This document shows positions 10,981 to 22,308 of a DNA stretch of 64,000 bases, piece after piece. A program made the translations under genes and the position numbers. The stretch is from Lingula anatina (lineage: Eukaryota > Brachiopoda > Lingulata > Lingulida > Lingulidae). The notes under the pieces are model-generated. The model made no database searches. It saw only the letters and a list, made by a program, of their open reading frames with translations, and was not told the DNA's origin. The stretch is from the NCBI RefSeq assembly GCF_001039355.2, contig NW_019773537.1:577328-641327 (forward strand). Direction: 5' to 3'. Each line of letters starts with the position of its first letter. Position 1 is the stretch's first letter.

Positions 10981-12387
10981 ATGGCCAATAACGTTCTTCG
11001 CCCACTGAGAGGAGTAGAAAACATTTTTGCGATCGTGGACGAAGCTAATGTTTCCAAAGTTGCATTTGCCACGTGGATTAACTCGAAAAGGTTAATAACC
11101 GAGGACGTGTGGGAGCAAAGTTTCGTGCAACTGCAACGACAGATCCCACATCTTCGACTGGCCATAGTTTTGCACGAAGGGAAGAGGCACTTCAAGTATA
11201 TGGACACCCCTAAAATAGACTTTGAGATGATAAATTTAATGTCGGAAAATGGATGGGAGAAGGTCCACGAGGATGTGATGCGCGTGATGTTTGACACCAC
11301 CAATGGTCCGCTTTGGAGAGTGAAAATAGCGCGAATGCCTGAAGGAGGTGTTGGTTCAACAACAGGTGATGGTATCTCAAATGAAAGCAATAACTTCACC
11401 AGCGTAGTCGTATTTGGGGTCCATCACTCTATCCTTGATGGGACGTCCAATCTATTCATGCTACGTAGGCTTCTCCACATCCTAAACGCTGTCATGTCGG
11501 GCGTACCTTGCGAAGATGGCGATGATGTAGTACTTCATCCGGCTTTGGAAGATCTTTTGTCACGAGATGTGATGTCTTTTACTTGGCAAGATTACATTCA
11601 AATGGCAAAATCAAAGTTTACGGATTGGTTTCCAAGAAAGAGTCTGTATATGTCTCGATATCCGCCATCGACTGCAATAGCTGATCCGTATACCAAAACA
11701 GTGGCAGTTGAATTCTCGGTTCAAGAAACGGAGAGATTCATAGCGATGTGTAAGGATCATGGGGCAACTGTCCATGGCGCCTTCTTTGCTGCTGCATCCA
11801 TGGCCATGGTCACTCTGCTAAATGATGGTAAGCCACCGTGTTCGTTTAATATTGCTTCTATGCACGCTGTTAATATGCGACGTTTTCTGGCCCCCGAATT
11901 GCGCACTGCTCTTGGAGCTTTAGTTTGCCTACCTGAGGTTAAGTCAGCAATCCCAACAGCTTTCACGTACAGCGCCTTCTGGATCTTTGCCAAAAAAGCA
12001 ACTGAAATTATTCACTCCAAGCTTAACAATGGCGATATTATACAGGTTTGTAAACTTGAGGATTACCTTGGCCAAAACAACGTGACACGAGCATTAGCAA
12101 CTTCAGACTGTACATTGGAATTTCTAGCGTCAAATATTGGAGATTGCGACAAGTTATGTCCTCCAGGTGGAAAAGACGACGAAGTTCACGCTACGAAGAT
12201 TGTCACATCTTCTGCAGGGCATAGATATCCTTTCCCATTTCTGCACTTCCTGCACAAATTCCGCGGTCGATTTTGCTACAACCTTGACTACTACACTAAC
12301 AGGGTTAGTGATGCCAACGCCAAGCAATACGCTGAGCTGACCGTCGCATTGATGAAGATGGCAGGAGGAGACGAGAAAACTTTATAA
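10981..12387 (+). CDS. Acyltransferase-like protein 2 (HHxxxDG, condensation-domain superfamily)
   Basis: Single-exon CDS of 468 codons from the ATG at 10981 (MANNVLRPLRG). Closest paralogue of gene 1; long stretches of the central region are identical at DNA level (for instance around 11640-11780), so duplication or gene conversion is fairly recent. Landmarks: IPHLRLAIVLHEGKR near 55-69, PLWRVKIARM near 110-119, catalytic HHSILDG at 148-154, NMRRFLAPEL, and FLHKFRGRFCYNLDYYTNR near the C-terminus. No signal peptide. The window 305-375 (around PEVKSAIPTAFTYS) diverges more from gene 1 than the rest and may touch the acceptor substrate. The reaction is predicted acyl transfer, substrate unknown. 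Confidence 0.88.
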   Translation: MANNVLRPLRGVENIFAIVDEANVSKVAFATWINSKRLITEDVWEQSFVQLQRQIPHLRLAIVLHEGKRHFKYMDTPKIDFEMINLMSENGWEKVHEDVMRVMFDTTNGPLWRVKIARMPEGGVGSTTGDGISNESNNFTSVVVFGVHHSILDGTSNLFMLRRLLHILNAVMSGVPCEDGDDVVLHPALEDLLSRDVMSFTWQDYIQMAKSKFTDWFPRKSLYMSRYPPSTAIADPYTKTVAVEFSVQETERFIAMCKDHGATVHGAFFAAASMAMVTLLNDGKPPCSFNIASMHAVNMRRFLAPELRTALGALVCLPEVKSAIPTAFTYSAFWIFAKKATEIIHSKLNNGDIIQVCKLEDYLGQNNVTRALATSDCTLEFLASNIGDCDKLCPPGGKDDEVHATKIVTSSAGHRYPFPFLHFLHKFRGRFCYNLDYYTNRVSDANAKQYAELTVALMKMAGGDEKTL

Positions 12388-12473
12388 TAGTTGAAAAGAT
12401 GCCAAAGGAAAAAATAACCATAGAATATCCCAAAGGCAATAAGTAATGCATTTTAAAACAATAGTCCAAACAG

Positions 12474-13471
12474 TACGGTGGGAAAGGAATCAATAAGACG
12501 AACTTCGTGGACTGTTTATCTACACTAATTAATTACATGTACAAATACAACACCTGTCCTCGATATTCACACCGAAGGAGATAACATGTCTTCCTAAAAT
12601 GATACACCAGACTGACTAATAAATAGATAATTCTGAGTGTGTAATATTTCCCAGAGCAATGCTCTTTTTGCACAGAATTCAGTGTATTTTTCACTCCATA
12701 CAGGTGGCAATGAAACACATACATGGACAGACGTAATATATGAGGCTATACGTAACGTGCAATTAACTAATATCCATATCACACGCTTGAGATTTATCGC
12801 TATGGCTTGGATGTGGTGATTGCCAATTTTGCTTGTGAATACATTTATTACTGTTCTAGTAGTTTAGATATGGAAAATGCCAATTTTGCCTGTAAATATA
12901 TAATCAATTTATTACGGCCAATAATCCCTTTTTGCCTTAGCTCTCTGTACAGTATCGGTCCAAAAGGATGTAACAGAATAAAAAAGGACATGAAAAATAC
13001 TACACATTTTATTGAATCGTCATCAATGACAAACTTTTCTGAATTCTTTTATTACCCTGCAAGCCAGTAATGCGTATTGTCGTTTTAATGCAAACTATAT
13101 GAACCGGATGCTATTGCGACTTTAATACAAGTAAAGCTGCATGATATTTTTTGATTAATACAATAGTAACAGATAATTAAACATTTTAAAGTTTATATCT
13201 GAGGGACCTATTTTCTTACGCAGTCAATGCCGAATAGAGATGAAAAAAAATAATGATCAAGCAAATAGGTTTAAATATGTTTTTATATTTTTGTCTTTTT
13301 TTTTAACTGGGAAATATTTGCATGCAACGTGAATGCTATCTATCTAAGCATCATTTAAGACTATATAATTGAACTTCATCCATTTTCAATGGCTGCTAAA
13401 GCATCTTTCTCGGATCAATCCTTCAGTTTATTAGTATGTGCATATCTATTACGCGTATTTATTGCGTGTAT
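12474..13471 (+). repeat. About 1-kb direct repeat, copy A (3' flank of gene 2)
   Basis: Nearly identical to 13480-14484. Runs from tacggtgggaaagg to ttattgcgtgtat and stops at a single N. Contains no convincing gene; the short open frames shared by both copies have no domain. Direct contact with a single-N join makes an allelic contig placed in tandem a real possibility. Confidence 0.9.
12618..12623 (+). terminator. polyA signal AATAAA of acyltransferase gene 2
   Basis: AATAAA about 230 nt after the stop codon; repeated in the duplicated flank near 13631. Confidence 0.4.
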
Positions 13472-13472
13472 N
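13472..13472. other. Single-N assembly join
   Basis: One N exactly between two nearly identical 1-kb copies. Confidence 0.9.
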
Positions 13473-13479
13473 GCTTAGA

Positions 13480-14484
13480 ATACGGTGAGAAAGGAATCAA
13501 TAAGGCGAGCTCCATGGACTGTTTATCTACACTAATTAATTACATTACAAAACAACACGTGTCCTCAAGATAAAGATATTCACACCGAAGGAGATAACAT
13601 GTCTTCCTAAAATGATACACCAGACTGACTAATAAATAGATAATTCTGAGTGTGTAATATTTCCCAGAGCAATGCTCTTTTTGCACAGAATTCAGTGTAT
13701 TTTTCACTCCATACAGGTGGCAATGAAACACATACATGGACAGACGTAATATATGAGGCTATATGTAACGTGCAATTAACTAATATCCATATCACACGCT
13801 TGAGATTTATCGCTATGGCTTGGATGTGGTGATTGCCAATTTTGCTTGTGAATACATTTATTACTGTTCTAGTAGTTTAGATATGGAAAATGCCAATTTT
13901 GCCTGTAAATATATAATCAATTTATTACGGCCAGTAATCCCTTTTTGCCTTAGCTCTCTGTACAGTATCGGTCCAAAAGGATGTAACAGAATAAAAAAGG
14001 ACATGAAAAATACTACACATTTTATTGAATCGTCATCAATGACAAACTTTTCTGAATTCTTTTATTACCCTGCAAGCCAGTAATGCGTATTGTCGTTTTA
14101 ATGCAAACTATATGAACCGGATGCTATTGCGACTTTAATACAAGTAAAGCTGCATGATATTTTTTGATTAATACAATAGTAACAGATAATTAAACATTTT
14201 AAAGTTTATATCTGAGGGACCTATTTTCTTACGCAGTCAATGCCGAATAGAGATGAAAAAAAAATAATGATCAAGCAAATAGGTTAAAATATGTTTTTAT
14301 ATTTTTGTCTTTTTTTTTAACTGGGAAATATTTGCATGCAACGTGAATGCTATCTATCTAAGCATCATTTAAGACTATATAATTGAACTTCATCCATTTT
14401 CAATGGCTGCTAAAGCATCTTTCTCGGATCAATCCTTCAGTTTATTAGTATGTGCATATTTATTACGCGTATTTATTGCGTGTA
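13480..14484 (+). repeat. About 1-kb direct repeat, copy B
   Basis: Nearly identical to 12474-13471, with a few substitutions and small insertions (an extra tcaagataaagat-type segment near 13565). It ends directly against a piece of acyltransferase coding sequence at 14485. Confidence 0.9.
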
Positions 14485-14597
14485 TCGTTTAATATTGCTT
14501 TTAAGCACGCGGTAAATATGCGACGCTTCCTCGACTCTGGTTTAAGCACTGCTACTGGGGTTTTAGTTTTAGCGTACCCGTGGTCATGCTAATAACC
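14485..14597 (+). pseudogene. Fragment of an acyltransferase gene
   Basis: About 110 bp match gene 1 around 7657-7765. They read FNIAFKHAVNMRRFLDSGLS then a TGVLV-like stretch before the frame breaks (an extra TTTTAG stretch) and similarity ends. The highly conserved NMRRFL motif is present, but there is no gene around it. It is a relic of another member of the array; a further 3'-flank relic at 16430 may belong to the same lost copy. Confidence 0.8.
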
Positions 14598-14699
14598 TTG
14601 CGCTCGTTACACGTCACGGGTCTTGCGTAACTACCCACGTGCTACGATTTTCACTTGGGCGGGCGTCAAGCGGACATTTTGTACAGGAGCAATGCAAAG

Positions 14700-14810
14700 A
14701 TGGGTGAAAACGACACGTTGTTTTTAACCGAAGATGATGTCCCCGGGGCGAAACTGCCTACACCAAAAGTAAAGGATCATACCAACGTTGTTTTGAAACG
14801 ATGTAGTTAG
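14700..14810 (+). pseudogene. Possible relic of a SAP-domain-like, transposon-associated ORF
   Basis: An ATG in good context (caaagATGG) opens 36 codons (MGENDTLFLTEDDVPGAKL...), ending NVVLKRCS then TAG. After the stop the same frame continues as SVRGELGRKEEH. The order acidic start, VPGAKL, LKR-x, RG-x-x-GRK resembles the small SAP-like DNA-binding proteins often found in invertebrate transposon-associated ORFs. The stop inside the motif suggests decay. The preceding 90 bp are GC-rich. A short chance ORF is the alternative. Confidence 0.3.
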
Positions 14811-16194
14811 TCGGTCAGGGGCGAGTTGGGGAGAAAAGAGGAGCACTGATAGCAAGGTACTGTGTACACGTGAACCGGCAAAGTCAATGATAATTTCATG
14901 TTGCAAAAGCATAATTAAATTAGTTATTTTTCAAACGATATTATTTGAATAGCAGATACATAGGTTAAACTAACAATAATATAAAATTTTGATGACACTG
15001 AAAATCAAAACCTGCCACAGCAAGTAATGCATGAAATTTTGTTACATAACACCATATGCTTGTGTCGTTGTTAACTCTCGGTATTATTGCTGCTTAAATT
15101 AATACCTGATATTATTTCTCAGGCTACCAAGTACATATCAACTTATTTTGTGGCAATTGACCTCCATGTTCCAACATGTGTGCAGGTTGATTATTATTAT
15201 TATTATTATTTGTTCAAGCACATTTTGATGGCTACATGTGCTTTAACAAGAGAAAGTCAAAATTTATGCAGAAGTTTAAAAGATTAAATCATCACTAGTA
15301 TGTACAATTAAAGCTATTTGATTATGCATATTACTCTTCGGGGAATCTCGCAAATGCGTATTGTGTGTAATCAGCACAATTGTCTGACGCGCCTACTCGG
15401 ACGGCCAAGGGGTAATTAAGCCCTTCGCACGAAAACCAATTACCCATTAAACAACCAAGCAGATTACATTGATTGTACCTCTCTCAGATTTAAATATGTC
15501 CAGCTAATGCGGTATCTAAATCTGCAGGACCTTTCACCATAAAATATTCAGAGTGGACCTTTTCCCAGCAAAAAGGGTTGTTCTTTCGAACCCCCCCCCT
15601 CCCCCCGGGCCACGGGCCTGATCTGATCTGTTTATTTTAGATAACGCATAAAGCAGATTTGGGCTAAGTTCTCGGTGTCACCTGGCTGGCTTTTAAAACA
15701 TTCGTAATGTCTTTTGCCGCAGGTCATTATTTTCATTTGTCTTATGTTTTTGTAATATTTACGCCATTTGTAGAATCTTCAATTCAGTGACATCCATGAT
15801 TAGCTACACAATATGGTAACATGGCACAGTCAATTGTTTTAGACGAATCACGGTAAAACTCCATTCTCATAGAAAGTAATTTGCTAAACCTTCGTTACCA
15901 GGCATTGTGAAAAAATACACGTGAGGTTGAAGACAAAATGTGTCAGTAAAATAAATGTAAATCTCTCTCTATAATGCCCCCTTATTTATGTTAGTACTAA
16001 TAAAGTGCGAATATTATCCAAAATGGTTGTTTTTTTAAATACCTTCTTTACTGAGTTCGAAAACTAGCAAGGCATGAATCAGAAATGTTTGCATTATTAC
16101 ACAAAAAGCTAGATTTCGCACTTTCTATCATAATTGGTTTAAGGAAATAGAAGTCGCGATATCCTCCTCCTTCCCACTACTAGACACACCAGGT
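14811..16194. other. Intergenic, no gene supported
   Basis: Contains a (TTA)n run at 15190-15210 and a C-rich run at 15591-15606. No coding exon or RNA gene recognised. Confidence 0.5.
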
Positions 16195-16370
16195 ATAATA
16201 TATTTATATTATATAATACATATTATATGTTTATTATATATTACACGTATAATATATAATAATATAATGTATTTAATATTATTTTTTAATTCAACCTGTC
16301 TTTCAACATGGTGAAATTTAAATTTTATTATTATTATTTTATTTTATTTTGCGGTGGGGGGGGGGGGGGT
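16195..16370. repeat. AT-rich low-complexity block and poly-G run
   Basis: About 95 bases almost only A and T with many TATAT steps, followed by (TTA/TTTTA)n and a 13-base G run near 16357-16369. Confidence 0.85.
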
Positions 16371-16429
16371 AGAGTGGGCAAAAAAAAACGACCCCTCTCC
16401 AGGTAATCTTGATCATCCCATGCATTTTA

Positions 16430-16650
16430 TGTATTTTTATTGATGATTGTTTGGTTGCAAAGTGAATGGTTTCTGAATCGTCATCGCTGAGCACTTAATA
16501 ATTAACTTCATTCATTTTCAGAGGTTTGTCACACATTCTCTCTTCCTTTCCTTTCATTACAAACCAATTACTTACCTATATTTTCTAATATGGATATTCA
16601 ATTGTTTTGGGCATCTTCTTTACTGAAATGTCGTTGATTATTACATCTTA
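16430..16650 (+). repeat. Relic of the acyltransferase 3' flank
   Basis: Shares ordered landmarks with 5430-5560 and 13320-13420 (TTGCAAAGTGAATG, ATCATC/ATCGTCATCGCTGAGCACTTAATAA-type block, AACTTCATTCATTTTCA) and with 9345-9380 (ACTGAAATGTCGTTGATTAT). No gene precedes it apart from the fragment at 14485. Confidence 0.55.
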
Positions 16651-16696
16651 GACTCAGTTGTTGAAGGGATACCAAACAAAGAGAGGAGTCGGTATT

Positions 16697-16717
16697 GTAC
16701 TACTACTACTACTATTG

Positions 16718-16781
<64 letters not shown>

Positions 16782-16792
16782 TAATAATAATA
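16697..16792. repeat. Compound (TAC)n(TAA)n microsatellite
   Basis: Runs of tac/act units change into taa/ata units with few interruptions. Confidence 0.95.
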
Positions 16793-17722
16793 TATTTAAT
16801 ATAATGAAATATTCCATTAAAATATTTAATCTACGAAATGTTCAGTAAACTCAACAACATAAAATATATAAAAAATGTATAAAATTACCTGCAGAAATAG
16901 TTATCAGAAGTTTTTAAAAATCAATGTTTCGCTTTGTTATGTTTTTTTGAAATATGATTTAAGTAATGAATAATAAATCTTTAAAACGTGAATTTTAAGT
17001 TCCTTAATTCTGATTAAAATATGAAACCTGTCTTTCTATTTCCCTTAGGTGAATGGGCAGCTTATACAATGTAGGCTACCACTCCACCGGTGCAGTTAAA
17101 GAAAATGCTATGTCACTATATGTTTTTAACCTGTAGTAGTTATGGAGGTTTCCAGTAAAAGCTTGTCACCAAACGATGGCGTTTAATCAGGTCATTTATA
17201 TATGGAGCTACAGGTAGATCATACCAATACGTGTAGATGAGAACCAACAGAACCATGCATCCACAGAGATAAAAAATATTATCGCCGGTCTATGTCGAAA
17301 TGAATATGTCCCAAACAGAGGGGAGCGACAGGAGGGAGATCCCCTAACTTCTTCACCATTACACCGTCTATGTAGTCTTTCTGGCGCACGTACAAATCAA
17401 GCTATACGACTCACAAGTTGACATTTAACAGTATAGGAAAGATTTTTAAATCACACAAAAAAGGGATATGAAGTTATTGTTGACCAGAAGCATATCCATA
17501 GTTCACCCCTCTTTTTATCACGAGTGCAAGCAAGCACTACATGTATAATCTGACACTAGTGTCACAGAATGTAATCGTAGCTTATATTGGGTCTGACTAA
17601 TTTCCCATATAGAATAGTGAGGGAAGTTGCATGAACGCGCCGCCACACACGGAAGGTAAATTGTACTGTAGTACATTCAACAGATTATATAAGTAAATAG
17701 ATTTTACCAGAAATGAACAGTC
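16793..17722 (+). promoter_or_regulatory. Upstream region of acyltransferase gene 3
   Basis: The part 17190-17690 is a diverged copy of 9590-10020 upstream of gene 2. A donor-like GGAAG|GTAAAT ends a possible noncoding exon at 17655. The matching acceptor would be ATTTTAG just before the ATG at 19315. No coding exon seen. Confidence 0.35.
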
Positions 17723-17727
17723 GTGTG

Positions 17728-17759
<32 letters not shown>

Positions 17760-17846
17760 TGTGTGTGTGTGTGTGAAAGAGAGAGAGAGAGAGAAAGAGG
17801 GAGCATGAGAGAGGAGAGAGAGAGAGAGAGAGTTTGAGTGTGTACA

Positions 17847-17886
<40 letters not shown>

Positions 17887-17909
17887 TGTACATGTGTGTG
17901 TGTGTGTGA
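17723..17909. repeat. (GT)n/(GA)n compound microsatellite
   Basis: Alternating blocks of GT, GCGT, GA and GT repeats. The right part recurs at 21405-21530 at the start of the second copy of the large duplication. Confidence 0.95.
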
Positions 17910-18652
17910 TCCATTTAGCTATATTTAGGCTTATCCGTACATCATATAAAAATGTATTACCATAAGTGTTGGCTTATACTCCTGGTAAAAGTGGAGGGAT
18001 AAATTATAAATAGGCTTCAGGTCAACAATACTTTCAAATGTGATTTTAGTCCCACCTTATGCATTTCAATAGCGTCCTGTGAGTAGGAATGTATAGCCTG
18101 AATTGCACCTGCACCTGAAAGAAAATGTAGACTGAGTAACTGCAAATAAGTCAATGCCCCCCTCCCCCTTGTTCCCCTCCGTCTTAGATGTTCTTATCGT
18201 GACCAATTCATTATTTTTGATATATGTGTGGCGGGTGAGAAATCTCCTCCATTATCACTATACTGTTAAATGTTTACATTATCCTGCGAATATATACTGT
18301 ACTAAATGGAATGGGACAATTAAAACCCGTTTTGTTCAAGGTGTATTAAAGCATGCTTTGTTCGAGGTGTGTACGATCATGAATTTCAAGGAATGCACGG
18401 TAAATATACCCAGACGTCCCCATTAAAGCATTTCCAAGATCATACTATACCTCTGCATATTTTAAGTTATTTTATATAGAGATATTCGATCGACCCGCAT
18501 CTGTACTGCAGCTATATAGGCAAAACAGGTGCAGTCGTTGAAAAATACCAGTATGTAACAATACAAGTATTTAGGTCAGACACTATATTGGCCTATGAAC
18601 GGAAAACATGCCCCTTCGGTATTTATAACAAGGCGCGCACCTGTTATAATAC

Positions 18653-18653
<1 letters not shown>

Positions 18654-18690
<37 letters not shown>
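18654..18690. repeat. (TTA)n microsatellite
   Basis: Twelve TTA units, present again at 22277-22310 in the duplicated copy. Confidence 0.95.
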
Positions 18691-18693
<3 letters not shown>

Positions 18694-19314
18694 TTTTTTA
18701 TTTTCCTTTATTTATTTATTTTTTAGAAATCACATGATAGCCTTGTCACGCTAGTAGCTTTTCATGTTCTTTCACTTTTTCCGCATCACAATCCCTCCCC
18801 TTGCAGCTGCAGACGGGGACTAGTACGTGAGCCATTAAAGGGTCTATTATTTGCTGATCGCTGTAGGTAATATATGAATATGTGAACTATACTACTGGTA
18901 TATGCATCCTTGCATCCTTATAAACAAGCGCAGATATATCAGAATAAGCTAAGCGGCAATACGCACATATCCATGTTATGTGGAATAAATCTCTATCTCT
19001 CTCTCTCTCTCTCCATTGTGAGACTAATACGCCATATAAATAATTAAGTCTTAGAAATAAAACGAATAAAATATTTATGAGCTCACAGAACAGTACACTG
19101 CACACAGCCGACATATCGAACCTGTATTATGAGAAAAAAGAATACCAATCGTATATGTATTTATTCATGCATATACTCTATTAATTATTATAATTATCAA
19201 TATTTTGCCATTTTAGGAGTAGATTAGTGAAAGACAATGCGACTGGTATATGGACTTATTAGTATATGGACATTATTAGTATGATATTGCAATTTTAGGA
19301 TTATATGGATAATA

Positions 19315-20769
19315 ATGGCTGTAACGTCCTCACCGACTTCGAACTCTAAGGAGGTCATTCGCCAACTACACGGCATTGAAAACACCCTCGCCGTTCTGCA
19401 CGAAAATGGCACCTTCACGATCGTTTTCACGTCCTGGATTAAAACAAAATTGCTCTTAACCACTGACCAATGGGGACAATGCATGGAGCGACTGCTGGAA
19501 GACATCCCACATCTTCGAATGACCATAGCTTGGCAAGACGGCCAGAGACATTTCAAGTACGTGGACGACCCTCGAGCAGACTTCGAGGTTCTGGATGCAA
19601 CATCTTGCGATGAGTGGAAAACAGTTCACGAGCACATGACGCTTGTGACTTTTTACGACGCTGATAAACCCTTGTGGAGAGTAAAGATTCTGCGCATGCC
19701 CAAAGGAAGCACGGGTGCGGAACAAGACGAGTGTACCCTCAGCGGGGACACATGGTTCACTAGCGTAGTCATTTTTGCGCTACATCACTCTATCATCGAC
19801 GGTAAATCTGATTTTCTCCTATTAGGAAGATTACTTCGAATCCTTAATGCAGTGATCTCAGATGCCCCGGCCCGTGATGGTGGTGATGCCGTGATGCTCC
19901 TGCCTCCTTTAGAAAACCTCTTGCCGAAAAATAAAATGACATTCACTTGGTTCGACTATTTTCAAGTGGCAAAAATGAAATATAAAGGCTGGTTCCCAAA
20001 CAAAAGTTTATTTACAAAACGGTTCCCAAAAATGTCTGCACCAGGTGAAAGCTGTACAAAAACAGTGGTGGTTGAATTTTCAATTCCTGAAACGGAGAGG
20101 ATCATAGCACAATGCAAAGACCGCGGGGTAACTGTGCACGGTGTCCTCGTTGCCGCTGCCTCGGTAGCCATAGCCAAGCTCATAAATGAAGGGAGACCCC
20201 CCAAGGTAGTGAACATCGCCTCAGTCCACGCTGTCAATATGCGGCGATTTCTCTCTCCAGAACTGAGCACTGCTTTCGGGTCTTTGTCGCACAGCCTTTC
20301 TATCTCATTGAGGACCCCAACAGCTGTCAGCTTCGATGCGTTCTGGGACCTTGCCAAGGAATCGACCGGTCTCATCCACGCCCAGCTTGATAATGGTGAT
20401 GTCGTACAATCTTTGAAAGTATGTAACTACGTGTATGGTATAGAAAAGAAAAAACGCCCGTTGTCACCTCCGGAGTGCACAGTTGAATTCTGCACTTCCA
20501 ACATCGGCGACTGTGACAAGCTGTGCCCCCCTGGGAGGGAGGAGGCCAGAGCTCACGCGACGAGTGTCATCACATCTGATTCACTGCACAATTGCAATAT
20601 TCCGTTCTGTCACTTCCTGCACAAATTCCGCGGTCGCTTCTGTTACAATCTTGACTACGCAACGAACAGGGCAACCGATCTACACGCCCAGAGATACGCT
20701 GAGTTGACCGTAGAACTGATGAAGATGGCTGCGGGAGAAGAGGAAACATCTAAAGATGAACTACGATAA
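19315..20769 (+). CDS. Acyltransferase-like protein 3 (HHxxxDG, condensation-domain superfamily)
   Basis: Single-exon CDS of 484 codons starting at a clear ATG (MAVTSSPTSNSKEVIRQLHG). It has the cluster architecture: IPHLRMTIAW near 64-73, PLWRVKILRMPK near 119-130, catalytic HHSIIDG at 157-163, VNMRRFLSPEL, and HFLHKFRGRFCYNLDYATNR near the C-terminus. About half identical to genes 1 and 2. It differs from gene 4 at only six residues (counted by eye), all non-conservative or semi-conservative; here IPFCHFLHKF has Cys where the others have Leu. It is GC-richer than its surroundings. Cytosolic, predicted acyl transfer, substrate unknown. Gene 4 may be its allele rather than a second locus. Confidence 0.88.
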   Translation: MAVTSSPTSNSKEVIRQLHGIENTLAVLHENGTFTIVFTSWIKTKLLLTTDQWGQCMERLLEDIPHLRMTIAWQDGQRHFKYVDDPRADFEVLDATSCDEWKTVHEHMTLVTFYDADKPLWRVKILRMPKGSTGAEQDECTLSGDTWFTSVVIFALHHSIIDGKSDFLLLGRLLRILNAVISDAPARDGGDAVMLLPPLENLLPKNKMTFTWFDYFQVAKMKYKGWFPNKSLFTKRFPKMSAPGESCTKTVVVEFSIPETERIIAQCKDRGVTVHGVLVAAASVAIAKLINEGRPPKVVNIASVHAVNMRRFLSPELSTAFGSLSHSLSISLRTPTAVSFDAFWDLAKESTGLIHAQLDNGDVVQSLKVCNYVYGIEKKKRPLSPPECTVEFCTSNIGDCDKLCPPGREEARAHATSVITSDSLHNCNIPFCHFLHKFRGRFCYNLDYATNRATDLHAQRYAELTVELMKMAAGEEETSKDELR

Positions 20770-20797
20770 ACAGTGTATTGTGATTGCAGACTGTTGA

Positions 20798-20803
20798 AAT
20801 AAA
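20798..20803 (+). terminator. polyA signal AATAAA of acyltransferase gene 3
   Basis: AATAAA only about 30 nt after the stop, in a very short 3' UTR; conserved in the gene 4 copy. Confidence 0.65.
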
Positions 20804-21403
20804 GGCCATTTGCATTGTAAACTATGATATTAAAAGTTAATAAATACAATAATACAAGGAATACTTTCAGCTGACTGTTTTATGCTAAAACCTGTATTGT
20901 TTAATCCGCGCGTGCATCGACGGAATGTAGAAGGCTTTCTCATCCAAGACTGGACCTACTGTTTCAAAATTACGTACATGTTTTGTGAGGTAATTAAGAG
21001 AACAACGGGACGGTTCATATTCGAACTTAGGAGGCAGGTATTGTTTTCAGCGCACCCTTGTGTTTGACAGACGTCTTTGCCACATTTTGACTCGTTGTTT
21101 TATCAAATGTGTTAGACAGTAGACAGTATATTATTATTAAAATGGAACAGTTATACATATGCTTCATGTATCACTTGCATTGATTTTAAAAACATTATAT
21201 CAACACCCAAGTGCAATATAAGATAGGACCTAGAAAACCTCGTAACACCCTTCCCTCCTGATTGTTCACGTAACAAGCAGATATATTGAATGCATCATTA
21301 TACGTGATAGAAAAAAGCTACCTTTTCACCAGCAGGCTGCTAAAAATTACAACATGATATTTAATCTTTTATAATACAATTTACAGAGGAAATACATGAT
21401 GTA

Positions 21404-21404
21404 N
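21404..21404. other. Single-N assembly join
   Basis: One N inside a GA/GT microsatellite, exactly between the two copies of the 3.6-kb duplication. Confidence 0.9.
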
Positions 21405-21435
<31 letters not shown>

Positions 21436-21438
21436 GAG

Positions 21439-21506
<68 letters not shown>

Positions 21507-22275
21507 AGTGTGTACATGTGTGTGTGTGTGATCCATTTAGCTATATTTAGACTTATCCGTACATCATATAAAAATGTATTACCATAAGTGTTGGCTTATA
21601 CTCCTGGTAGAAGTGGAGGGATAAATTATAAATAGGCTTCAGGTCAACAATACTTTCGAATGTGATTTTAGTCCCACCTTATGCATTTCAATAGCGTCCT
21701 GTGAGTAGGAATATATAGCCTGAATTGCACCTGCACCTGAAAGAAAATGTAGACTGAGTAACTGCAAATAAATCAATGCCCCCCCCCCTCTTGTTCCCCT
21801 CCGTCTTAGATGTTCTTATCGTGACCAATTCATTATTTTTGATATATGTGTGGCGGGTGAGAAATCTCCTCTATTATCACTATACTGTTAAATGTTTACA
21901 TTATCCTGCGAATATATACTGTACTAAATGGAATGGGACAATTAAAACCCGTTTTGTTCAAGGTGCATTAAAGCATGCTTTGTTCGAGGTGTATACAATC
22001 ATGAATTTCAAGGAATGCACGGTAAATATACCCAGACGACCTCATTAAAGCATTTCCAAGATCAAAGTATTATACCTCTGCATATTTTAAGTTATTTTAT
22101 ATAGAGATATTCGATCGACCCGCATCTACTGCAGCTATATAGGCAAAACAGGTGCAGTCGTTGAAAAATACCAGTATGTAACAATACAAGTATTTAGGTC
22201 AGACTCTATATTGGCCTATGAACGGAAAACATGCCCCTTCGGTATTTATAACAAGGCGCGCACCTGTTATAATAC

Positions 22276-22308
<33 letters not shown>

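Larger units (their letters stand above)
17800..21403 (+). repeat. Large direct duplication, copy 1 (contains gene 3)
   Basis: About 3.6 kb nearly repeated at 21405-25040: the microsatellite, a 1.4-kb 5' region, the gene and its 3' flank in the same order. By eye the coding parts are about 99% alike; the 3' flank is more diverged. The two copies meet at the single N at 21404. Confidence 0.9.

Noticed and set aside
12637-14083. Small plus- and minus-strand frames repeated in both 1-kb copies
   Set aside because: They occur twice only because the DNA is duplicated; the diverged copy at 4832 breaks them with stops and indels.
17597-17914. 105-codon minus frame through GT/GA microsatellite
   Set aside because: Only repetitive His/Thr/Ser/Leu codons from the microsatellite.
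19962-20375. Minus-strand frame of 137 codons, repeated at 23590-24003
   Set aside because: Antisense shadow of genes 3 and 4; conserved only because the sense strand is.
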